Assembly (NCBI RefSeq): GCF_001517625.2
Contig: NZ_LN999827.1
Location: 1 to 64,000 of the forward strand
Direction: 5' to 3'
DNA length: 64,000 bases
Source of the DNA: Clostridium sp. AT4
Lineage (GTDB): Bacteria > Bacillota > Clostridia > Lachnospirales > Lachnospiraceae
Shown here: positions 9,416 to 15,267 of the stretch, piece after piece
How the letters are laid out: every line of letters begins with the position of its first letter
How positions within the stretch are numbered: position 1 is the first letter of the stretch
Position numbers and translations under genes: made by a program
Notes under the pieces: model-generated
What the model saw: the letters and a program-made list of their open reading frames with translations, nothing else
What the model was told of the DNA's origin: nothing
Databases searched by the model: none

Positions 9416-10051
9416 TCAGCCCTGAAGCTGCTTTACTATTTTTTCATAGATCCGATCCGCAGCGTCTGTCCCTTCTTTTGTAAGACGCTTCGCTTCACGG
9501 TTCAGTTCTTCTGCCCTTTTGCGATCCTTCATGGATCGGGTATTGATATACACGTTCATCACAGCCCCCAAAATGGCAGTACGGACAAACTGAACGCCTA
9601 CTCCCACATCACTGACCGCCATAACGCTTCCCTTCTCTGCCAGCTCCTTTAAAATCCCCAGCATTTCTGCTGCCTTTTCCATGATTTCCAGAGGAACATA
9701 GCTGGCCTGTACAAGCCGTTCCTCCATTACCTTTTCCTTATATGCCTTTTCTTCCTCCGTTGATGAGGGGAGGCGGTAACATTCTGCCAGAGGGGCAAAC
9801 ACCTCTGCATCCTTATCTGCCAGCATCAGAAATTCCTGCTGAAGACGTTTCAGCTCTCTTTCATAGTTCAGCATATCCTGCTCTGCCTGCGCATACCTCT
9901 TCTTTCCCAGGGTCAGGTGTACCACCATCTGTCCCAGGCTGTCTCCCAGTGCGCCTGCAAGAGCAGAGGCTCCTCCGCCGCCCGGTACGGGGGCTTTAGA
10001 TGATAATAATTCCAGATAATCTTTAATCTGTGCTTCTGCTGTCATGATCAT
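9416..10051 (-). CDS. fchA: Cyclodeaminase/cyclohydrolase family protein (FchA-like)
   Basis: Probably methenyl-tetrahydrofolate cyclohydrolase or formimino-THF cyclodeaminase. The family pattern is clear: IKDYLELLSSKAPVPGGGGASALAGALGDSLGQMV near the N-terminus, a helical middle, and AVSDVGVGVQFVRTAILGAVMNVYINT toward the C-terminus. At about 211 residues the length is typical for FchA. The start is uncertain among three close Met codons; the second (10051) is best spaced from AAAGGA. It lies directly upstream of folD, which carries the neighbouring reaction, supporting a folate role. A long imperfect palindrome separates it from the PHP gene upstream. Confidence 0.88.
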   Translation of the reverse strand: MIMTAEAQIKDYLELLSSKAPVPGGGGASALAGALGDSLGQMVVHLTLGKKRYAQAEQDMLNYERELKRLQQEFLMLADKDAEVFAPLAECYRLPSSTEEEKAYKEKVMEERLVQASYVPLEIMEKAAEMLGILKELAEKGSVMAVSDVGVGVQFVRTAILGAVMNVYINTRSMKDRKRAEELNREAKRLTKEGTDAADRIYEKIVKQLQG

Positions 10052-10136
10052 ATGCATCCTTTCTACTGTACTTTAATGCCTTAATCCTGTCCCCCATCAT
10101 ACCACGACCTGCCTCTGTGCCACAAGGACTTTTATA

Positions 10137-10261
10137 CTTGAGTTTCCGCATTTTGCAGTGCGCTCTGGCATCTGGTGTTCAGGACGACTTTGAAGGCCAT
10201 AAGAAAACCGGAGCCCTGAACACCAGACGCCGGAGTGCGGTGTAAAGTGTGGAAACTCAAG
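10137..10261. repeat. Long inverted repeat (47-bp arms, 31-base loop)
   Basis: Left arm 10137-10183 and right arm 10215-10261 match at 39 of 47 positions. If transcribed from the plus strand, six of the eight mismatches become G-U pairs and only two positions stay unpaired. The minus-strand RNA would pair less well. Short A/T-rich CTTTTATA flanks extend the symmetry on both sides. It lies between the PHP gene stop and fchA and has no terminal T-run. It could be a MITE-like element, a processing or stabilising structure, or a small RNA. No second copy was noticed in the window. Confidence 0.75.
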
Positions 10262-10281
10262 CTTTTATAAAAGAGATTTCC

Positions 10282-11004
10282 TTAAAAAAGCCCTCTGCGC
10301 AGTGTATCCACAACAGCCTTGGCAGACCGCTCTGCAGCCGGCAGCGTGAATCCCCGTTCGTTGATATGCTCCAGATAATGTGCGTCTGAATTACTGATGA
10401 TGCGGCAGTGCTCCAGATAAGGGTGTTCCCGTTTCAGAGAATGAAGCTTCTTCATATCCTTCAGTTCCACAGTCTGAAAGGAGCTGTCCGGAGGAATAAA
10501 GCCCAGATTGGCAATGAGGCTGTTGGAATTTTTATCAATATGGGCCGGAAACATGACACCCCCGTAGGAAGCCGCCTTTTCCCACACCCCCTCAAAAGAC
10601 AAATTAACGGCATTGATAAGCAGACAGGATTCTTCCCTGTAGACAGAATCATTTTCATCATAAATCTGCTGTTTTCCAAAAATTTCCGGGCGATTTTTTA
10701 CCTTAATGAGACGGCTGTACACAAAGCGGTCAAATTCCATCGCCTGATAAAGCTCCGGAAACAGACAGACTGCGTGGACTTCCTCTGAAGTTGTCAGTTC
10801 CATCCCCGGAATCCCGATGATCCCGTATTCCTTCGCCGCAGCCAGGAACGCAGGGCAGTTTTTACAGCTGTTGTGGTCTGTGAGAGCCACTGCATCCAGC
10901 CCTTTTAACGCTGCCATTCCCGCAATATTGGCCGGCGTCATATCATCATCCCCACAGGGCGATAAGCAGGAATGGATATGAAGATCATATGCCAGCTCTG
11001 TCAT
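10282..11004 (-). CDS. PHP-domain metal-dependent phosphoesterase
   Basis: A 240-residue PHP protein with the metal ligands in order: DLHIHSCLSPCGDDD (HxH at residues 9-11), ALTDHNS, GMELTTSEEVHAVCLF, FPAHID and ISNSDAH near the C-terminus. Family members hydrolyse phosphoesters such as nucleotides or pAp. The exact substrate is unknown. Its start overlaps the DRTGG gene stop by ATGA, so it is translationally coupled to a cassette of a DRTGG protein, a sensory hydrogenase-like protein, a HATPase and a second DRTGG protein. In other anaerobes PHP and DRTGG genes also cluster beside bifurcating hydrogenases. A role in processing a nucleotide signal is possible but is inference. Confidence 0.9.
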   Translation of the reverse strand: MTELAYDLHIHSCLSPCGDDDMTPANIAGMAALKGLDAVALTDHNSCKNCPAFLAAAKEYGIIGIPGMELTTSEEVHAVCLFPELYQAMEFDRFVYSRLIKVKNRPEIFGKQQIYDENDSVYREESCLLINAVNLSFEGVWEKAASYGGVMFPAHIDKNSNSLIANLGFIPPDSSFQTVELKDMKKLHSLKREHPYLEHCRIISNSDAHYLEHINERGFTLPAAERSAKAVVDTLRRGLF

Positions 11005-11333
11005 TTTAACAGCTCCTTTACAGCCAGGGCCGTCTCAAATACCGGTTCCTCTGTCCGCAGCACCGTGATCCCCTGAAGAGCAGCCTTCTTCACAGCAGCC
11101 TCATCCAGCATGGCGCCCTCTGCCAGAATCACACAGGCCGCATCCGCAAGAGCTGCCACTGCCAGCGTATTTAAGTTTCCCATTACCGTAACCCAGGCAC
11201 AGCCTGCCGGAGCCCGTCCCATGGCAATGCTTAAAAGATCGCAGCAAAAGGGCTTTGTGATGCTCCGGTCTGTATCGTCCCCTATATTAATCTCCTGAAA
11301 AACATTTTTATCAATCAGTTCCTGTACGGTCAT
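11001..11333 (-). CDS. DRTGG-domain protein (first copy)
   Basis: A 110-residue single-domain protein resembling the DRTGG domain found between CBS and phosphotransacetylase modules. It starts MTVQELIDKNVFQEINIGDD and contains the hydrophobic strand-helix pattern WVTVMGNLNTLAVAALADAACVILAEGA. DRTGG domains are thought to bind ligands, probably nucleotides; no enzyme motif is present. It overlaps both neighbours by 4 bases (ATGA), which indicates tight coupling to the hydrogenase-like sensor upstream and the PHP gene downstream. It is a distant paralogue of the protein encoded at 13217-13564 in the same operon. Confidence 0.8.
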   Translation of the reverse strand: MTVQELIDKNVFQEINIGDDTDRSITKPFCCDLLSIAMGRAPAGCAWVTVMGNLNTLAVAALADAACVILAEGAMLDEAAVKKAALQGITVLRTEEPVFETALAVKELLK

Positions 11334-12727
11334 TCTTCCTCCCCCTCTTCCCGGCTGTCCAGAGAAGACATCTCATCCGAAATCCGCCGTATGCACTCTT
11401 TTAATGTATTTAAGGTATCCTGGCTGCTTTTATCCTTGCTGTGAAGATCGTCTGCCAGTATGGCTACCTCCTCAGAAAGCCTGTGGAGATTTTCTCTCAG
11501 ATAATACACGCAGTCGGTCTCACTGGCCTCTCCCCGGACAATGTCCTCCGCCAGGGCTTTACAGGTAGGAGCTCCGCAGGAACCGCAGTCCAGTCCCGGA
11601 AATTTCTTCACAAGCCGCTCCGCCTGATTTAAACGCAGAAAGCTTTCCATCATATTATTTCCCAGATTAAATACGGGTTCAAACTGGATCTGCGTTGTCC
11701 ATTTTACCGCATCCAGCTCACCATCCTCCATATGGTTTCTGGCAACAGGCATATATTTGCGCAGGCGCTTTAGCTTCACCTCTGCCACATAGGGATTTTC
11801 CACCGTAAGCACACCGCCCACACAGCCTCCGTTGCAGGCGTTCAGCTCCACAAATTTCAGATTGGTAAACTTCTGATCTTCCATATCCTCTAACACACGG
11901 ATCACATTTTCAATACCGTCCGCTGCCAGATAATTTTCCGTAAACAGCCCGCTGGCTTCCCCGCCGCTGTGCCCCCAGCTGATGCCGATTTTTCCGGAAG
12001 TTCCAATAGCTGGATAATCCTCTCCCGCTACCGACTTCATGGCTGCTAACAGTCTGGGATACACATCCTTGATAGCAAGCACCTTGTCCACCTGGCTCTT
12101 TTCCGTACCAAGAGGCGCTCTCACATAGGTTACCTTGGAGGGGCAGGGAGAAATAAACATAATTCCTATCTTCTCTCTGGGAAGCCCCGTTTTCTCCATG
12201 GCCCTTCTGGCCGCCAGAATAGCCGCTACCTCTACCGGGGGATTTAAAGGAAGCAGGTGAGGAATCAGGGATGGAAAACGCACCCGGATCAGCCGCACCA
12301 CAGAAGGACAGGCGGTACTGATCAAAGGAAGCTGTTCCTCATGATCGGATATGTACTGTCTGGTGGCTTCACTGACCAGCTCTGCCGCCGCGCTGACCTC
12401 GAATACATCATCAAAGCCCATACGAAGAAGGGCCTTTAACACAATATTAGAGTCATCCAGATTGTTGAACTGGCTGTACAGAGACGGCGCCGGAAGCGCC
12501 ACCGTATATTCGTACTGATTCATCGTATCCAGCTTATCGTAGGTTGCGTGTTTTGCATGATGAGGGCAGACGCGGATGCACTCTCCGCAGTCTATGCAGA
12601 ACTTTTTATTGATGCTTGCCTTTCCCCCTCGGACGCGGATGGCCTCTGTAGGACAGCGCTTAATGCAGTTAATGCAGCCTTTGCACAGAGAAGGGTCAAG
12701 CCGCACGGAATGATAGAATTTATCCAT
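11330..12727 (-). CDS. Sensory [FeFe]-hydrogenase-like protein (HydS type, no PAS)
   Basis: 465 residues. Two N-terminal [4Fe-4S] motifs (CKGCINCIKRC at 15-25, CIDCGECIRVC at 44-54) precede an H-cluster domain with all four expected cysteines: STACPS (C140), SPCPSK (C195), NACNGGCVGG (C298, C302). A further Fe-S domain follows (CGSCGAPTC...C, 381-406), then a helical tail. The residue before the L1 cysteine is Ala where catalytic enzymes have the proton-relay Cys, as in the sensory HydS of Thermotoga. This suggests slow turnover and H2 or redox sensing. It sits in an operon with a HATPase and DRTGG proteins and is divergent from the bifurcating hydrogenase, like the Thermotoga locus. It is cytoplasmic, with no signal peptide. 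The sensing role is inference. Confidence 0.87.
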   Translation of the reverse strand: MDKFYHSVRLDPSLCKGCINCIKRCPTEAIRVRGGKASINKKFCIDCGECIRVCPHHAKHATYDKLDTMNQYEYTVALPAPSLYSQFNNLDDSNIVLKALLRMGFDDVFEVSAAAELVSEATRQYISDHEEQLPLISTACPSVVRLIRVRFPSLIPHLLPLNPPVEVAAILAARRAMEKTGLPREKIGIMFISPCPSKVTYVRAPLGTEKSQVDKVLAIKDVYPRLLAAMKSVAGEDYPAIGTSGKIGISWGHSGGEASGLFTENYLAADGIENVIRVLEDMEDQKFTNLKFVELNACNGGCVGGVLTVENPYVAEVKLKRLRKYMPVARNHMEDGELDAVKWTTQIQFEPVFNLGNNMMESFLRLNQAERLVKKFPGLDCGSCGAPTCKALAEDIVRGEASETDCVYYLRENLHRLSEEVAILADDLHSKDKSSQDTLNTLKECIRRISDEMSSLDSREEGEEE

Positions 12728-12739
12728 TCCTCCACCCCC

Positions 12740-13162
12740 TCAGATATATACTGTCATGGTGATCTTTGTTCCCTCTCCGATCCGGGTATCGATCTCCATC
12801 TGGTCTGAATATTTTTTCATATTGGGAAGCCCCATCCCCGCTCCAAAGCCCAGAGAACGGATCTCATCCGGAGCCGTGGAATATCCGGCCTGCATCGCCA
12901 GCTCCACATCCTTAATCCCCGGCCCTTTGTCATCCAGGATCATATCGATCTTTTCCGGAGTAATCTCTACTGTAATCTCCCCTCCGTCTGCATGGATTAC
13001 CATATTGATCTCCCCCTCATACATGGCGATGGCCACCTTCCGGATGGCCTCCGGATTCACCCCCATCTGCTTGAGCTTGCGCTTTACATCGCTGCTGGCT
13101 TCCCCTGCCCGTGTAAAATCCTCTCCGGATATGGGATATTTTAAAATAATTGCTTCTTCCAT
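12740..13162 (-). CDS. Anti-sigma-type HATPase (RsbW/SpoIIAB-like)
   Basis: A 140-residue single HATPase_c domain. N-box AMYEGEINMVIHADGG, G1 box DDKGPGI, G2 region GFGAGMGLPNMKKYSD. This is the architecture of anti-sigma serine kinases that phosphorylate STAS anti-anti-sigma proteins, without a histidine-kinase dimerisation domain. The gene lies 12 bases upstream of the hydrogenase-like sensor gene and 54 bases downstream of a DRTGG gene. No STAS protein or sigma factor is present in the window, so its partners are unknown. A SpoIIE-type phosphatase occurs in the second hydrogenase locus at 46934-48112, which invites a partner-switching hypothesis. Confidence 0.88.
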   Translation of the reverse strand: MEEAIILKYPISGEDFTRAGEASSDVKRKLKQMGVNPEAIRKVAIAMYEGEINMVIHADGGEITVEITPEKIDMILDDKGPGIKDVELAMQAGYSTAPDEIRSLGFGAGMGLPNMKKYSDQMEIDTRIGEGTKITMTVYI

Positions 13163-13216
13163 AGAAAATCTTTCCTTCCTGAATTTCCATATATCGTCGT
13201 ATCAGCGCAGCACTCT

Positions 13217-13564
13217 CTAGATTGCCCCGCTGTTAAGCCCTGCCTGATAAAGCATTCCGCAGGAAGAAAACATCCTGTGTCCGGTGGCAAGAACCACAAG
13301 ATCCCTCTCCCTTGCCATCTCAAGCATACTTTCATCCGGCTTTTTTCCTCTCACAAATATAATGCACACAATATCAAGCATCTCTGCTGTACGGATCACC
13401 TGGGGATTGCACAATCCTGTCAGCAGTACGGAATGATCCTTTGAAAATGCCAGCACATCGCTCATCATATCAGAGCCGCAGGCAGACCTTACCTCCCTGT
13501 CCAGATGCTCCTCTCCGGCCAGCACCCTGGCGCCTAATACCTCTCTTACATCTCTCACTGTCAT
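13217..13564 (-). CDS. DRTGG-domain protein (second copy)
   Basis: A 115-residue DRTGG-like protein, first gene of the sensory operon. It starts MTVRDVREVLGARVLAGEEHLDREV and continues with CGSDMMSDVLAFSKDHSVLLTGLCNPQVIRTAEMLDIVCIIFVRGK, the same fold pattern as the copy at 11001-11333. AGGAGA sits eight bases upstream of the ATG. Two Cys (SACGSD, FSSCGM) could be redox-relevant but that is speculation. Its own promoter with an extended -10 lies 47 bases upstream, back to back with the hydrogenase promoter. Confidence 0.82.
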   Translation of the reverse strand: MTVRDVREVLGARVLAGEEHLDREVRSACGSDMMSDVLAFSKDHSVLLTGLCNPQVIRTAEMLDIVCIIFVRGKKPDESMLEMARERDLVVLATGHRMFSSCGMLYQAGLNSGAI

Positions 13565-13610
13565 ACGCGTTCTCTCCTACCTGTTTGGTTCTGTGTTTCC
13601 GGCTACTGTC

Positions 13611-13639
13611 AGCATATCATTTATCCCCAATTCTTTCAA
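13611..13639 (-). promoter_or_regulatory. Promoter of the sensory hydrogenase operon
   Basis: Minus strand TTGAAA (13634-13639), 17-base spacer, TATGCT (13611-13616) with the extended -10 TG one base upstream. It drives the DRTGG/HATPase/HydS/DRTGG/PHP operon. Confidence 0.7.
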
Positions 13640-13690
13640 TAAATATGTCTCTGTTTTTGCACATTTTATCCGCAATTCCACACAAAGTTT

Positions 13691-13718
13691 TTGACACATT
13701 TTCCCAGAAATGTAGATT
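13691..13718 (+). promoter_or_regulatory. Promoter of the bifurcating hydrogenase operon
   Basis: TTGACA (13691-13696), 16 bases, TAGATT (13713-13718). The -35 is perfect, the -10 matches at four of six. The Rex-like operator starts about 15 bases downstream of the -10, so a bound repressor would block early transcription. A second TTGACT at 13722-13727 has no well-spaced -10. Confidence 0.55.
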
Positions 13719-13732
13719 TTTTTGACTATATG

Positions 13733-13748
13733 TGTTAGAATATTAACA
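13733..13748. promoter_or_regulatory. Rex operator upstream of hydC
   Basis: TGTTAGAATATTAACA matches the Rex core TGTTAA-N4-TTAACA at 11 of 12 defined positions, and the symmetry extends to TGTG...CACA (13731-13750). Rex represses fermentation and hydrogenase genes and releases DNA when NADH/NAD+ is high, which fits an NADH-linked bifurcating hydrogenase. No rex gene lies in the window. Confidence 0.8.
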
Positions 13749-13784
13749 CATTGCATAATGTACAACGACGAGGAGGTAAAAACG

Positions 13785-14279
13785 ATGGCGTGCAAAAAAC
13801 AGACGGTTCCCTTTCGGGGAACACCTGAGCAGGAGGCCGCGCTGAAAGCGGTAATTGCTGATCTTAAAAGCCAGCCGGGCGCTCTGATGCCGGTGATGCA
13901 GAAGGCTCAGGAAATTTATGGATATCTTCCCATTGAAGTGCAGACCATCATCTCAGACGAGATGGAGGTTCCGTTAGAAAAGGTTTACGGCGTAGCGACC
14001 TTTTATGCACAGTTTGCCTTACAGCCCAAGGGACAGTATAAAATTTCTGTCTGTCTGGGAACAGCCTGCTATGTGAAGGGTTCCGGGGAAATCTTTCACA
14101 AGCTGGAGGAAATTTTAGGGATTACCAACGGTGAGTGTACACCGGACGGCAAATTCTCACTGGATTCCTGCCGCTGTGTAGGCGCCTGCGGACTGGCTCC
14201 TGTTATGATGATCAACGGAGAAGTTTACGGCCGTCTTACCCCCGACGACATTCCGGGCATTTTAGCCAAGTATAACTAG
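13785..14279 (+). CDS. hydC: HydC, NuoE-like subunit of electron-bifurcating [FeFe] hydrogenase
   Basis: A 164-residue thioredoxin-fold [2Fe-2S] subunit of the trimeric NAD-dependent, ferredoxin-dependent hydrogenase. NuoE pattern: helical N-terminus, then LPIEVQTIISDEMEVPLEKVYGVATFYAQF, and the cluster Cys in CLGTACYVKGS and SCRCVGACGLAPVMMI. The start MACKKQTVPF at 13785 is set by GAGGAGG eight bases upstream; an upstream in-frame ATG at 13722 lies inside the promoter and Rex site and is rejected. First gene of hydC-HATPase-ferredoxin-hydB-hydA. It transfers electrons between the flavin subunit and the H-cluster subunit in the cytoplasmic complex. Confidence 0.93.
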   Translation: MACKKQTVPFRGTPEQEAALKAVIADLKSQPGALMPVMQKAQEIYGYLPIEVQTIISDEMEVPLEKVYGVATFYAQFALQPKGQYKISVCLGTACYVKGSGEIFHKLEEILGITNGECTPDGKFSLDSCRCVGACGLAPVMMINGEVYGRLTPDDIPGILAKYN

Positions 14280-14282
14280 CCT

Positions 14283-14840
14283 ATGATGCCGGAAATTTCC
14301 TTAAATATACTGGATGTAGCAGAAAATTCCACACGGGCAGGCGCCTCTCTTGTGACTATAAACGTCACAGCAGATACAGACGCCGACCGTCTGACCATAC
14401 AGATCGGGGATAATGGCTGCGGCATGAGCGAAGAACAGCTTTCCCATGTAACAGACCCCTTTTACACCACCCGCACAACGCGGAAGGTAGGACTGGGCGT
14501 TCCTTTTTTTAAAATGGCTGCCGAAAGCGCCGGAGGGAGCTTTTCCATCCATTCCCAGATTGGAGAAGGCACAGAGGTGACTGCCGAATTTGGCTTATCC
14601 CACATTGACCGTATGCCTCTGGGGGATATAAACAGCACCATCCACAACCTGATCGTGTATCATCCGGACACGGATTTTTGCTATACATATACATACAACG
14701 GAGCTTCCTTTACCCTTGATACCAGGCAGATGAAGGAGATCCTTGGCGGTATTCCATTAAATACGCCGGAAGTATCCGCCTATATTTTGGAATTTCTGAA
14801 TGAAAATCAGAAGGAAACCGACGGCGGCGCATCGCTGTGA
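14283..14840 (+). CDS. HATPase-domain protein in the hydrogenase operon
   Basis: 185 residues with a GHKL ATPase core: N-box ISLNILDVAENSTRAGAS, G1 GDNGCGMSEEQL, an ATP-lid, and G2 RKVGLGVPFFKMAAESAGG. There is no HisKA domain or sensor, so it is not a conventional histidine kinase. The C-terminal third (HNLIVYHPDTDFCYTYTYNG...) resembles nothing I can name. It is inserted between hydC and the ferredoxin gene, starting 3 bases after the hydC stop with no clear ribosome-binding site, so it is probably translated by coupling. Such genes are often seen inside clostridial hyd operons; the function is unknown and regulatory phosphorylation is a guess. Confidence 0.85.
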   Translation: MMPEISLNILDVAENSTRAGASLVTINVTADTDADRLTIQIGDNGCGMSEEQLSHVTDPFYTTRTTRKVGLGVPFFKMAAESAGGSFSIHSQIGEGTEVTAEFGLSHIDRMPLGDINSTIHNLIVYHPDTDFCYTYTYNGASFTLDTRQMKEILGGIPLNTPEVSAYILEFLNENQKETDGGASL

Positions 14841-14875
14841 CCGCTGCCCCTTAGACAGAAGGAGGTTTATAACCC

Positions 14876-15253
14876 ATGAAAACTCTTGCTGAATTACAGG
14901 CCATCCGCGAACGGATGCAGAGCCAGGTAAACCTGCGCGCGGAAGACCATAACCATACCCGCGTAGTAGTAGGCATGGCCACCTGCGGAATCGCCGCAGG
15001 TGCCAGACCTGTTCTCAATACCTTTGCCCAGGAGATCCAGTCCAGAGGCCTTACAGACCGCATCAGCGTAACTCAGACCGGCTGCATCGGGCTGTGCCAG
15101 TATGAACCCATTGTTGAGATCATGGAACCCGGCAAGGACAAAATTACATATGTAAAAATGAACCCTGACAAGGCCTTAGAGGTGATCGAGCGCCATCTGG
15201 TCGGCGGACACCCGGTTGAGAAATATACCATGGGCGCTGCAGGATTAAAATAA
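14876..15253 (+). CDS. [2Fe-2S] thioredoxin-like ferredoxin of the hydrogenase operon
   Basis: A 125-residue protein with a thioredoxin-like ferredoxin core: VVVGMATCGIAAGA...TQTGCIGLCQYEPIVEI. Three cysteines are visible in the expected CxG/CxxxC positions, and the first motif (ATCGIAAGA) is shorter than the usual CxxxxC. The C-terminus resembles the N-terminal domain of HydB, which follows 14 bases later. AAGGAGG precedes the start. It probably shuttles electrons or is an accessory subunit of the bifurcating complex; similar small genes occur in other hydABC operons. Confidence 0.85.
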   Translation: MKTLAELQAIRERMQSQVNLRAEDHNHTRVVVGMATCGIAAGARPVLNTFAQEIQSRGLTDRISVTQTGCIGLCQYEPIVEIMEPGKDKITYVKMNPDKALEVIERHLVGGHPVEKYTMGAAGLK

Positions 15254-15267
15254 AGGAGGGACTATCT

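Noticed and set aside
10137-10261. Long hairpin as an intrinsic terminator of the PHP operon
   Set aside because: No T-run on either strand, and the stem is far longer than typical terminators.
13722-13784. Upstream extension of hydC
   Set aside because: It runs through the Rex operator and has no ribosome-binding site; the ATG at 13785 has GAGGAGG at ideal distance.
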